From Humulus lupulus (taxonomy: Eukaryota > Streptophyta > Magnoliopsida > Rosales > Cannabaceae), in assembly GCF_963169125.1 (NCBI RefSeq), contig NC_084797.1, forward strand, positions 96,125,868 to 96,189,867: a stretch of DNA of 64,000 bases, read 5' to 3'. The position numbers and the translations under genes were made by a program. The notes under the pieces are model-generated. The model worked only from the letters and a program-made list of their open reading frames with translations, was not told the DNA's origin and searched no databases. Shown here one piece after another: positions 48,730 to 60,832 of this stretch (within the stretch, counting starts at the first letter, position 1; every line of letters starts with the position of its first letter).

Positions 48730-49877
48730 TTAATCATAAATAAACATAGCCAAGTCTATACCAATTCTGGTCCCCACTTTGTACAAAAAGGAAGCCATGT
48801 CAAATGAGATACTTGCGGTGTGAGAAGTTGGTTTCCAATTCGTTGTGGCAAACTTATGGAGAACAACATAAGTGTAGGTGAGATTGGTAACCAAGATGAC
48901 TGTATTAGGTAGCCATACCATTTTTTGTCCTACTAGTTCAGTGATGACCTCATCCTTGTCAGGAGAGTCAAGATCATCATCATTCTCAACATCAAGAGGA
49001 AGATGCAAAGCCTGTGCAATATCTTGTGGAGAAAAAGAGGACCAATGACCCCTAACATACACTTTACAATACAAAGGAGATTTAGGGTCAATAATTTCAT
49101 CAGTAATATTGGCATAGAATTCCTTGACTATTCTATCCACCAAACCAGTAAATTTAACCAAAGAACCTGTCCATTTTCGATCTGGAAGCATAGTTAGAAC
49201 ACCAAAAGGACGATGATCACTTAAGACATGATTTTTCTCAATGAGAAATTTCCTTTGAGCATAGAGAACCATATCGCGAGCATTGTCATTATAACAAAAA
49301 ATAAGAGAATGCGGTTTGAAATTAACACCTGAGAGTCTTTGAGATGGTGTAGAATCTGAAATAGGCCTCTTGCCTTTAGCCTTGGACGAAAATGGAGTTG
49401 CAACTGGCTCTGTTTCAGATTCGGCTTCTTGTTCAGTAGGGACAACATCTTCTTGTTCTGGCCCATTAGACTCAGCCTCTGATTCAGCATTGTCAGGAAC
49501 AGATTCATCAGATAAGGTGGTATCATGTTTCTTCAACTCAGATTTCGCTTCCTCAGGTTCAGATTCAGAGGAAGATGGAGAAAGAGGTGAGCCTTCAATC
49601 TTTTCTTGGCAGTAGTCAAGGGAGATGAAGACGAACCCAACACCAACTTTCTTTTTGGAGCCAAAGAGTTCTTCTTGGACTGACTCGGCTTCATGGGAAA
49701 CTTGAGTAACCCAGCATTAGCAACTTTGGAAGAAGATGAAACAGACTTGGATTTTGCCCTAGCCGCCAGAGACGGTTCAATCAGAAAAGGAGATTGGTTC
49801 TTGACTCGAGAGGGCACCACCACTTCATATGGTGGTGCTTCATCAACAATATCAGCCGAGATACATGGAAACACCAT
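48730..49877 (-). pseudogene. Extra 3' ORF of element G (env-position, plant transposon protein-like)
   Basis: The first part (49877-49600) is rich in Ser and Lys (basic, nucleoplasmin-like stretches). After a frameshift near 49600 the frame continues 49536-48730, with an acidic Glu/Ser region and then a globular segment: DNARDMVLYAQRKFLIEKN, IVKEFYANITDEI, KVYVRGHWSSFSPQDIAQALHLP. The last piece resembles the 'putative plant transposon protein' domain found in 3' ORFs of plant LTR elements. SIRE elements carry an envelope-like ORF at this position, but I see no signal peptide or transmembrane segment here, so an envelope role is not supported. It ends at TAA/TGA near 48730. Confidence 0.65.
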
Positions 49878-50850
49878 CAGATGTAATCTTTCCCATTTGT
49901 ATTTTTTTTTTTAAATGCTAAAGAGGCAACAAGGTAAAAGACAGTAAAGAGACAAATCATGGTATTCCTAAGAGAGTAAATGGACAAAATAAATTCCTTG
50001 GAGACAAAGAATATATTAAATCACACAAAATAAATGCACAATTTCACATAATTGCCACAAAGAATCGGTCTAACATTAATTTCCTTGTCAATCAAATATT
50101 TTTTTATATATAAAAAAAACAAAAAAATGAAACCCAACCAAAAATATCTGCTTTGATCAATGAGTGTTATCCTGAAAAAAATAGAATCAAGTAACTGAAA
50201 ATAAGTATTAGTGTATACCATGGATAAGAACACTTGTGAAAATGAAAAAATTAGAAAGAATATTCGAGAGAAATAATGCACAATTCAGTTCACAAACACA
50301 TATTCTTAAGTGAATCAATCAACATGTATGAGTCTTAAATTTTTTATTATTATTATTATAAACTGTGTACAATTTTTCTTGCATAGTTTCAAGCATAAGT
50401 GTGACAGTGTATGCAAGGGAACATTGCCCAATGACAAATAAGTCTTTTTCGAAATTATAAATAATTGTAACCCATGAAGACGCTGTCACACTACACCAGT
50501 GGTAGCCCTTTTCTATGGTAGCGTATCCTCTTTATAACTCTGAATTACAAAGTTCCAACTTACTCAAAAGACGGCTTTCACACACTGATGTAGGTAACTC
50601 TATTCTTGCACAGGAGCTTGAAAATATGCTACACAAAAGGAAGCTCAAACATTAAACATTGATTGATTGACTAGAATATGCCTAGGAGGAATTGATTATT
50701 TTTCTCTCAAGAGTATACAACTAAAAGCTCATAAACACAAGTCAAATTATTTAGCTTGACACACAACAAAATTTTCAAATTAATTGATAATTTTCTTAAA
50801 CTTAAAAAACACACATTTGATCAAGAGTATCTACACAATAACAAGGAAAT
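49878..50850. other. Spacer between RNase H and the 3' ORF of G
   Basis: AT-rich with homopolymer runs (for example 49900-49915 and 50338-50362). No coding motif on either strand. Confidence 0.5.
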
Positions 50851-52175
50851 TTAAAGAGAAAAAACCCCCAAAGATTTTCGGAGGAAATCAAAGCTAACCG
50901 AATCAAGAGCTTTAGTGAAAATATCAGCAATCAATTTATGTGTTTCAATATATTCCAAGACAAGAACTTTATTTTCAACTAATTCTCTTATGAAATGATG
51001 ACGAATATCAATATGTTTAGTACGTGAATGTTGCATAGGATATTTTGAAATATTAATTGCACTTGTATTATCACCAAAAATAGTTAAAATGTCAAGATCA
51101 AACCCATAATCCAACATCATTTGCTTCATCCACAAAATTGTGCACAACAACTTCCTGCTGCAATGTATTCGACCTCAGTTGTTGAGAGAGAAATAGAATT
51201 TTGTTTCCGGTTGTGCCAAGAAACTAGATTATTTCCTAAGTAGAAACATCCTCCACTAGTGCTTTTTCTGTCAAAAGTTTTACCTGCTAAATCAGCATCC
51301 CTAAAACACACTAGATTAGAGTTAGTTTCTTTTGAATACCAAATACCATAATTAATAATCCCATGAACATATCGAATAATTCTTTTGACAGCTGCAACAT
51401 GAGACTCCATGGGATTTCCTTGGTACCTGGCACACACACCAACACTATAACTCAAATTAGGTCTACTAGAAGTGAGATAATGAAGACTACCAATCATGCT
51501 CCTATACAGTGTAGGATTAACTTTGACACCATTTTCATCTTTGGATAGCTTCACAGTCGTTGCCATTGGTGTTTTGGCAATCTTTGAACTTTCAAGTCCA
51601 AAATTTTTGACTAAGTTCTTAGCATATTTGCTTTGAGAAACAAATGTGCCTTCGTCTAACTGCTTGACTTGCAAACCTAAGAAATAGGTCAATTCTCCAA
51701 CCATGCTCATTTCGAATTCCTCTTTCATTTGTTTCACAAATACCTGCACCTCATTGTCCGAAGTAGAACCAAACACAATATCATGAACATAAATCTGAGC
51801 AATAATTATGTTAGATTTATTATTTTTGATAAATAAAGTTCTATCTACTCCAACCCTTTTGTATCCATGAGAAACAAGAAATTGAGTGAGTTTCTCATAC
51901 CAAGCCCGAGGGACTTGCTTCAAACCATAAAGATCTTTCTCCAATTTGTAAACATGATTAGGTGCATGGGGATCTTCAAACGCTTTGGGTTGTTCAACAT
52001 ATACCTCTTCATTCAAGATCCCATTGATTAATGCGGATTTGACATCCATTTGGAACAACCTGAAACCAATCAAACAAGTAATAGACAATAATAATCTAAT
52101 TGATTCAAGTCTTGCAACAGGTGAAAATGTTTCATCAAAGTCTATTCCTTCCACTTGTGAGTACCCTTGTGCCAC
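50851..52175 (-). pseudogene. Reverse transcriptase and RNase H of element G
   Basis: Minus strand 52175-51126 is copia RT: VEGIDFDETFSPVARLESIR, FQMDVKSALINGILNEEVYV, LYGLKQVPRAWYEKL. The catalytic box reads YVHDIVFGST, where copia RTs have YVDD, so one metal-binding Asp is His. RNase H follows (DADLAGKTFDRKSTSGGC, STTEVEYIAA), and after a frameshift near 51140 continues at 51150-50851 (DNTSAINISK, HIDIRHHFIRELV). It copied the element's RNA; with the altered active site and frameshift it is inactive. Confidence 0.9.
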
Positions 52176-52357
52176 TAATCTTGCTTTATTTCACACAATT
52201 GTACCAAATTCATCAGAATTATTCTTGAAAATCCATTTTGTACCAATAATATTGGTATGCAACGATCTTGGCACAAGAATCCACACTTTGTTTCTAAAAG
52301 ATTGTTCCAATTCCTCCTACATAGCTTTAATCCAATTTTCATCAGTTAAAGCTTCTT

Positions 52358-53324
52358 TCACATTTTTAGGCTCAAGTAAAGATAAGAAACGAACAAATTG
52401 AACAACATTATTAAACCTTCTGAAATAATATCTAGAAATTTATTTTCTATCTCTCCATAATCTGTTTCATCGGATTCGTGATCTGTTGGAACAGATGGAC
52501 CAGACGTTGCCACAGTAGTATCACTAACATAAGCTTCTTCGAGTTTTTCAGTAGGTTCATTAATAAACTTATCAATTTCTTCCTCAATAGAAAACTCAGA
52601 AAAATCCCTGGCATCATCAATAACAACATTAGCCGACTCCAATACAGTTTGGGTTTTCATGTTATAAACACGATAAGCCCTACTGTTAGTGGAGTATCCA
52701 ATAAAAACACCTTCATCACTCTTAGCATCAAACTTACCAAGATTTTCTCTATCTCTCAAAATGTAACACACACATCCAAAAACATGAAAATAAGCCACAC
52801 TTGGTTTATTACCTTTCCAAATTTCATAAGATGTTCTAGATGTACCTGGACGGAGAAAAACACAATTTATGATATAGCAAGCAGTGATAATTTCTTCTGC
52901 CCATAACCATTTGGTCAATTTTTTGCTATTTAGCATCACTCTAGCCATTTCTTAAAGAGTGCAGTATTTCCTTTCTACAACTCCATTCTATTGAGGAGTT
53001 TTGGGAGCTGAAAACTCATGAGAAATGCATACAGACTTACAAAAATCATCATAGACAGAATTCTCGAACTCTTTATCATGATCACTTCTTATACGAACAA
53101 TTTTTCCAATGTTGCAATCTTTTTCAACTTTTTATTTTAATCAAAGAGTTTTAAATGCATCAAAAGTATCAGATTTTTTTTGAAGAAATCCACCCAAGTA
53201 TATCTAGAAAAATCATCCACACAAACAAAAATATACCTTTTCCCATTTAAACTCTCAATTTGAGTTGGACCCATAAGATCCATGTTAAGCAATTCTAAAA
53301 CTTTCGAAGTGTTTATGTCAGAAA
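52358..53324 (-). pseudogene. Integrase core of element G (part after the CACTA insertion)
   Basis: 53324-53137: SDINTSKVLELLNMDLMGP, then GKRYIFVCVDDFSRYTWV, giving the first catalytic Asp residues. Frameshifts follow around 53130-52950. 52948-52358: LNSKKLTKWLWAEEI, NCVFLRPGTSRTSYEIWKGNKP, FGCVCYILRDRENLGKFDAKSDEGVFIGYS, typical of the copia integrase C-terminal half, then an acidic linker towards RT. The frame continues on the other side of the CACTA element at 62904. Confidence 0.85.
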
Positions 53325-53460
53325 CACTACACCAAATACCCATTACCATAACACATGATTATAATAGAATTGAAAAAGAGTTATTGTAGGTGTAAAAAAT
53401 TTCAGGCGGCAACTTAAAATAAGGTACCGCCAAAATACTTAGCTTTTTTTTACTGAACTT
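53325..53460. repeat. Left terminal and subterminal region of the CACTA element
   Basis: Terminal CACTACACCAAA, then one CATAACACATG motif near 53348. Far fewer subterminal repeats than the right end. Confidence 0.7.
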
Positions 53461-54735
53461 TTTTCAACCCGTGTACCCATTTCCCCCTATACCCATTTCC
53501 TCAATCTTCAATCGTTCTTCCCCTTCCTGGTCTCTCGTTCCCTTCAATCTTCAATCGGTCTTTGTCTTTCTCCGTTCGTGGTCTATCTCTCTCGGTTTCC
53601 AGTAGGCTCGGCCTCTCTCTCGGTCTCTCGGTTTCCGTTCGTGGTCCGTTCGTAGCTTGCTCTTGCAGTTTGTTTCTAATCTGCATTTCTTCTGGCATTT
53701 CTTCTGCATTTCTAATCTGCATTTCTTCAGTCTTGCAGGTCCCGTAGCTTGCTCTTGCAGGTCAACCCTCTCTTTGTACCAAGTTCTCCTTTGCTCTATC
53801 AATGGAGGAGCCTCTTCTATTCTGAGAAATACCTCAAACCCACCAGCTATTTCACTCATTCTCAGGTACACAAATTAGGCACCTTTACTGTTTTCATGTT
53901 GCTCTTACAAGTAAATATGAATCAAATAATGATCTCATGAAAATTTCTACATATTTACTTATTCTATTAGACCATATATGAATGAAGAAACAACTTAAGT
54001 AACCTTAATTTTTATTTGCTCTTCTTGTCTTTAATAAACTAATAATCTTGTAAAAAAATTAGTTGTTATTAGAATTTTTTGTTTGGCTCAGGGTTGAGGA
54101 TGTGTGGAGGTCTTAATCGCGAAGTGGTATTATAGAAGTCTTTAAGGATGGTCTTAGTAAAACCAAGGAGACATATAGGGAGATCCTTGTTCTATATATT
54201 TTCTCTAGTTTTCTTTGTTATTCTTTGGATTTAGCCGATACAAATGGTGAATCCTTGTGTTAGTTTCTGGTTGTTTGTATTGCAAATTTAATTGTCTCTC
54301 ATACTCTCACTCTACCTATGTTTTGCAATCCTTAAGCTCTCGTCCTCACTCGCATTCTCTTGAAAAATCATATTTAATTTCCAACTGAACTCAGTCTCTA
54401 TGATTATGGCTCTAGTTTGAGCTTTTTTCTTTGCATTTTTCTCACTCAATGTTTATTTTGTTGTTCTGGTTTGGTATGTTAATGGGCTCTTTAATAGATG
54501 ATGGCAAGTAAAATAGTGTAGTATGAGGCTAGGTGGCTTAGCCAGTCTTAAGATTATATCTTGTGTCGGCATTACAAATTGTAATTGTTTAACGTTTGAT
54601 GTGAGGAGAGCAATTGATTCTTTATCAGCTCATACTTATCAAGTTGTATTTGTATACATACAAATATAATATTAGTATTTTTTTTTTTGATCTGAGGGCG
54701 GTGTCAATATTCAATTCAATCATTGTTTCTTTCAG
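53461..54735 (+). other. Interior of the CACTA element before the first recognised exon
   Basis: 53507-53660 is pyrimidine-rich with repeated CTCTCGGTTTCC and TTCGTGGTC, like a plant 5' leader. GTAGCTTGCTCTTGCAG occurs twice (53652 and 53744). An open stretch ends ACTCATTCTCAG before a GTACAC donor at about 53867-53872, which may be a first exon, but I cannot identify it. The rest is AT-rich with no coding motif. Confidence 0.4.
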
Positions 54736-57320
54736 ATGCCACATCTTGCAACAGCTTATGCAGCTGTCAATTCACTTATTACTATCGGTGGTCATGAAGC
54801 TTTGTCTTCAATCAATAGGTGGTCAGTTTATACTTCTATTTTGTGATACTTATTTTTATACATAAGGTTGCCTTTTTGAAATGATTGAACTCAGTTTGTC
54901 TTAATATTTTTCAGAAGTACATTATACATGTTTCTGCAGCGGATGAAATAACCAAGTGGGGGTTTCAGGTATGAGATCACGTCCAATTGTGTGTAGTTTG
55001 AAATTAGAAAATGTGTCACTTTATGTGAGAAATTCATTTTTAATGCTTCTAAACTGGCTTGTACGAGATGCATTTGGTATTTTGAACTGTATTTTTCCAA
55101 GCCATTCCAAATTTCTTTTCTCTATCACTCAATCTTAATTTTTTTATTTGTATGAAAGGATATTTTGGTGTTATGATCTATACGAATCTGCACTTCTAGG
55201 CCTCAATCAATGTTTTGTGATATTTTAAATAACAAATAATTTCCCCATCCTTTTAACTTCTTGGAAAAAGGTTTATATGTAGAAGCTTTAGCATATAACA
55301 AGGAATTATGTCTTTACCCATTTTTTTTTCTTGGAAGGTTTATATATGTTATATGTTGAAAATTTAACATCGTTACATCATAATTCTTAACATTTTTGGA
55401 TGTATTCATCAGGATGCATGATGGTGGAGAAATTGATGTTCGGGCCTGCTATACTGCCATTTCAGTAAGTCTCTGTGCTTGTCTTTGTGATACAAGCACG
55501 TCAATGTGTATTCCATCCTAATTCACTTATGTGAAATTAACCCAAATGGTTGTTTAATCTTTATGCTCAGTACAGTATACTCTAATTTTTGTAAGTAGCT
55601 TAGTTTATGATTATCATTATGAAAGTCTTATTCTACCAGGTTGCAAGTATTTTGAACATTTTGGATGATGAACTAGTTCAGAATGTTGGAAATTACATAT
55701 TAAGGTTGGTCTTGATTGCTCTTCTCAATATAAATCGGCTCCAAAGCATGCTCGTCATCTACTCAGGAGCTGTTTGTCTTGTGAAACATTGTTCCCAATT
55801 CTCATCCAGATTATGTTTTATAGCATCCCTTGTGCATGCATTTGATTCCACTGTTAAGTCTTTTACATTGTGATATTGTATTATGATAGGAGTAATATTA
55901 TGAATTGCAGAAATCATCTTATATATAGTTGTTGATTTCTATAAATAATTAAAGCTTCCCTATGCGGTGTCAATCTGCAGCTGTCAGACTTGCGAAGGTG
56001 GCATTGGTGGAGAACCTAACTCTGAAGCTCATGGTGGGTATGTTTTTAGCACGCTACTTTATGTTTTGTTTTTGCTATGAAGTTATCTTTGTAGAATCTA
56101 TTGGCTATAATATATCAATAGCATCTTCTAGTGGTATGTGCTAAGTGGTAAGGTTTACTTCTGTGGTATTTAGGTGTTCAAATGCTCCCTGATTATGAGC
56201 AATAAGGTGAATTATTGTCATTGTTAATTCAATTCAAATGAAATGAAACTTAAATTATGGATATCTGATATTGTTGCATATCTTTGATGTACATTAGGTA
56301 CACCTTTTGTGGGTTGGCTACAATGATTTTGATCAATGAGGTCCATCGTTTGGACTTGTCTCGTTTAATTGTAAGATATGTAGTCTTCTTGTCATTCTTA
56401 GTACCTAGCCATTGCAATATTATTCTTGATCTTACTTTTTACTGTGTTTGAATGATGTTTCCTATTTTATTAGGATTGGCTGGTATTTCGTCAAGGAAGG
56501 GAGTGTGGATTTCAAGGGAGAAGCAATAAATTGGTTGAATGATGCTATTCCTTTTGGCAGGTCATTTTCTGTCTTTTTCACATTTTTTACAATTCCTTCA
56601 GGACTATAATGGGGTTAACGAAAAGCACACTGACCAGGGAGGTTCTTTTGCATTATTATGAAGATTCGGTTCATTTATTGATGAACAACTGGTGAGGCCA
56701 GATGATGTTGGACGTTGCAGCACTTCCACAATATCTGATATACCTGAACAGGGAGGTAGGCCAATTTAGCAGAGTATAAGTTATGGTACCTGTACTTGAG
56801 CTTTTTTCATTTGTTAGGTTGTGATATTTATTCTTTTACTTTCTCATTCTCATTTGCAGGTCTAAATGCTTCTTTCCATGTGAATTACAATGATATTGGT
56901 CATAACTTTATCACAACATGTCCAGTAATGGAGCACCTTTTCAACAGCCATGCATTGCAGCAATACATACTTCTATGCACACAGGTTTGGATTTCATTAG
57001 TCATTTGACAACGTTAAGAACTTGACTTGATTCTTAATGATTTGAGTTTAGAATGCCCATCTCTTAGGCCTAGTTTAATAGTTTCTTTGGCTAAAACATG
57101 TAAAGTAGTCTGGTTTTCTTTTCTGCAAATGCAATAGAAGACTAGTGAATCAGCATTTGAAATGTTGAGGTTCTGGAAACTATGTTAAATAGACTGCTGC
57201 ATGTGGAAGATTGTTACCTTTCAGAAATTAAACGTCATCCTTAGTAGTAAACAATCCTTTACTTCAGTCGATGCAGGTGCAAGAGGGGGGACTCAGAGAC
57301 TTTCTTTGGGCTACAAGGAG
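54736..57320 (+). pseudogene. Captured fragment of protein farnesyltransferase beta subunit gene (ERA1/FTB-like)
   Basis: About ten exon-like blocks with GT-AG borders: 54736-54818 (MPHLATAYAAVNSLITIGG, EALSSINR), 54915-54968, 55413-55464 (MHDGGEIDVRACYTAIS), 55640-55704 (VASILNILDDELVQNVGNYI), 55981-56037 (CQTCEGGIGGEPNSEAHGG), 56298-56370 (YTFCGLATMILINEVHRLDL), 56474-56560 (DWLVFRQGRECGFQGRSNKL), 56638-56755, 56860-56984 (ALQQYILLCTQ) and 57277-57320. In the plant enzyme this is the alpha-alpha barrel that binds zinc, farnesyl diphosphate and the CaaX protein. The N-terminal and final C-terminal exons are absent. Nonsense codons in 54915-54968, 56474-56560 and 56638-56755 and frame loss in the last block rule out a working enzyme. 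Intron retention shows the capture was of genomic DNA. Confidence 0.9.
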
Positions 57321-57410
57321 GTGAATATTTTCAACAACCAAGTTAACTTCAAAATATTTTTTATGTATTAAATTTCATATGAATCATTTCTGTTTACTTT
57401 TTTTTTGTAG

Positions 57411-59160
57411 GCTGAGAAGGTGGTTTCCTCTTCTTTAGCATACTTGACACAACCAGATTCAAGCTCTGGAGTTGAAAACTTTCAAAAGGAAAGTTGTCAT
57501 TAGGTTTACAATATTTTCCTTCTCACTTGTGAGTTTTGACCTTATGTAGGTTTCCACTGACAGAATTAGTGTTCAGGATTCTAGTGGGAAGAAAGTTGAA
57601 GCCCAAATTCTTCCTATATTGAATGCCACTTTTAGTGTTAGAAATTATTATGTGAGAGCATATTTGGGTGAATCTCCGAGAGAAGCAATTAAATATTGGC
57701 TTGCATTTACAGTGTCAGTACCGCCAATTGGTTTCAGCACTTACATAATTTCTACCACTAAACAAACAGGTTGGCCATATTGTAATGTTTAAGGTGTTAC
57801 ATATAAGAGCTCTCCAAGTTAGACTTGATAATCTAATTATTGCTCTACTTTACAGGCTCTAGTGTAGCTATTTCTTCTGTGTACATGTCAGAAGAAAGTA
57901 TAGACAACACTATAGAAGTTGGACAAAGAAGTTTGAAGCTAATTTATTCAGCTCGTGATGGAAAGCTTTCACACTATGCTAACAACAGAAATTTGGTATG
58001 CTATGTTGAAGATTTAGTTTCCCAGTACCTTTTCCACTTCATTTTATATGGTTTGTTTTTGTATGGAGTTTTTTTTATGTATCTTCTAATATTCAATCTT
58101 AATTCAAAATTAACACATATGGGTAAATTATCTCATAGACATGTCATGGACAGTGATGCTAATCTTTTTCCTCTTTTTCTTTTTTTGGTTTCCAATTTCC
58201 TTGTACATTCATGCATTTGCTCATGGTTTTATAAAATTCTATATTGATGGACAAAGATGGTGATGTGTTTACTATGTTATGTTCCTATTGAAGATTACAG
58301 CATCTGCAGAACAGTCATACAGTTATTACAGTGGAAACGATGGAACTGATAAAGATCCACAGGTAGTGAATTATCTATGCACTTAACAAATTTACTATGC
58401 TTTGTCAATTCCTAGATTACTTCTATTTTTTAGAGTAGTTTTAGCTGTTATCAATGTGGTGTTGTCTTTTCTGTTGAAGGCTTCTGGAGCATATGTATTT
58501 CGTCCAAATGGCACATTTCCAATCAAATCCGATAGCCAGGTAACTAAAGTCGTTTAATTTGTGTAAAATTTTTAAATGATCATGAACTGTCAATTTATAG
58601 AATTGAGTACCTAAAGGTAACACTCCTATGTTCCAGGCTTCTCTAACTATGGTTCGAGGTCCGGTACTGGATGAAGTACACCAACGGTTCAATCCATGGA
58701 TATCTTAGGTGATTTGCTGCTCCAAATATAACAAGATCATACAGTTGTTTTAGACTTGATATATCAAACTGTAATTGGGTAGGAATGATTAGATAACATG
58801 TTTGGAATTGTGTTCTCAACCTAGGGACATTATTCCTTATAATTTCAGTAACAAACCCAAATGTATGCACAGATTACTAAGGTATTCAAGGAAAAGGAGC
58901 ACGCTGAAGTTGAGTTTACTGTAAGTTAACTTCTGAAATTGATCTACCAAGAGCACAGAGAATTCTGTTAACTTTGTTTTTCATATATATATATATAGTT
59001 GTCAATTTACTGTTTGCTGATTATGGTATTCTATTTTTTGATTGGACCTATACCTGTGGATGATAGCATAGGAAAAGAAATCACTACTCAAATTACAACA
59101 GCCTTAAAGACTAATGGAACATTCTACACAGATTCTAACGGACGCGACTTCATTAAGAGG
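57411..59160 (+). pseudogene. Captured fragment of plant alpha-mannosidase (GH38) gene
   Basis: Exon-like blocks: 57411-57503 (AEKVVSSSLAYLTQPDSSSG), 57550-57769 (RISVQDSSGKKVEAQILPI, YWLAFTVSVPPIGFSTYIIS), 57856-57995 (NTIEVGQRSLKLIYSARDGK), 58301-58362 (AEQSYSYYSGNDGTDKDPQ), 58480-58539 (ASGAYVFRPNGTFPIKSDSQ), 58637-58706 (MVRGPVLDEVHQRFNPWI), 58873-58920 (KVFKEKEHAEVEFT), 59041-59160 (IGPIPVDDSIGKEITTQITT, FYTDSNGRDFIKR). These belong to the C-terminal beta-rich half of lysosomal/vacuolar-type alpha-mannosidase, which trims mannose from glycans. The catalytic N-terminal domain is absent. An internal part between the first two blocks seems missing, and the acceptor before 59041 reads TTTTTG instead of AG. 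Frames are surprisingly well kept within blocks. Confidence 0.9.
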
Positions 59161-60832
59161 GTATTCTAAATCTCTAATACTTAAATTTGATAAGAGATAT
59201 TTGAATCACACACTGTGCTACTTTATATATCATTGTACAGTTAAATATATGGAAGTTGAAGATCTTTGCGGTTTATTTTCAAGTCTTTATTCCATCTCAT
59301 GGAAGCATACATGAAGTTATTATCCTGTGTGCTTCTGTTTCTTGACGCATTGAAACATACGACTCATATAGATATGTTATGGTATTGATTCAATTTATTC
59401 TCAAGCTGCATTGATCTTACCTCCATTCCATTTTACAGTTTTTATAGTAAGCATCAATTATTGAGCATGTACTTAGTTCAACTATCTCAATTCAGTTTTC
59501 TATAATAGTACTTATTAATTAGCTTGACAATTTTTTTTGGTGCTGAAATTACCTTGACTTAGCATGGCTTGAAATTTGTATTTTTGTTTAAAGGTGCATG
59601 AAACTTTCTTGCTTATAAATTATGTTCTCATATGTGTGGTGCCACTAACACTCTGTTTTGGTTATTGATTATAAGCCCTGTTTATTTTATAAAAAAATCT
59701 GCACATTCTTGTTGATTAAGATTCTAGGTGCTATAATTGGAGGTTTTACTTAGCTCTCTTTCATAGATAAAAGAGTCAAAGTTCAAGAGTATTATTAACA
59801 TATTGGATTTATTGCATTGCATTTTAATCATGATTTTTTGTAGTTTTTGTAAAGACTGTTATTTCTCTGTTCTTCATCAATTAAATTGATTAGTATATTT
59901 TCACTGTTAGTTGGAAGATATGCAGCTGTTGTTGACATGAACCAGGTTTTAACTAGAATTAGCCTAACATGATCTACATTTCTGCATAGCATGCACACAT
60001 ATCATGTATTTACAATTAGACAGAGACACTTAGAGAGATCTGAATGAGTCATGTGTCAGAGCTTGGCTCTATTCTAGGTTAGTTTCTTCAAAGTCTTTGT
60101 TGTTGATTTTTGTCTATTTCCAGCCTTCATTGTTGAGTTTTTTTGGGGGGCTATGTTTTCTAAAGATAAAACAGAGTATTACATCTTATTTTCTGGTTTA
60201 CATTATTGGAAATTTTTTTGGCCATTATTTCCATTCCTTCATAGCCATCAAGTCTGATTTTACCTTTCATAATGTCTGAAACAACCGTAACAAGTGATTG
60301 CTTATATTGAATTGTGTCACCCTCTTTAACGGTAAATTGGCCATAATAATATATCATTATATTTTGAGCACACCATGTCACTATGTTAGGTACCTTTTGG
60401 CATATTTTAGGCCAGTATCCAAGACTGGGTCTTGTAAGTCAACATACCTCTATAATTTTTTAGGCTAATGAGTTCTTATGAATATTGTTGACTGTTTTTA
60501 ATAATAGATAATATTTTAATTGTTTCATCTTTCTTTTGTCCAAGTAATCTATAGTGATTACTTTCTTTTTTAATAGTTCAGGGTATTTCTTTTTTTAATA
60601 CTTTCTTTTGTCAAACATCTTACTTGCCTAGATGTCACGTTAAGTATTATTTATTTCTTTAATTATTTTTATTGTTACACTAAATAAAAAGAAGTTAAGT
60701 TTTCAGTTTTACAGAAACATTTACTTTTGCCCTTTGACTACTGAAGTAATATGATAATTTGTAAACCTCTTTTTTTTTTCTCTATGGGATACTAAATTGT
60801 AGAAAATGACAGCTTAACTGTCTATTTTGCAG
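59161..60832. other. Non-coding interior of the CACTA element
   Basis: 1.67 kb, AT-rich, lying between the alpha-mannosidase and ubiquitin-protease fragments. It is probably flanking intron sequence brought in with the captures, plus filler. No exon-like block was recognised, and no transposase. Confidence 0.5.

Noticed and set aside
53461..53880. First exon of the farnesyltransferase gene
   Set aside because: The open stretch before the donor at about 53867-53872 does not resemble the N-terminus of plant FTB as far as I can judge; left unassigned.
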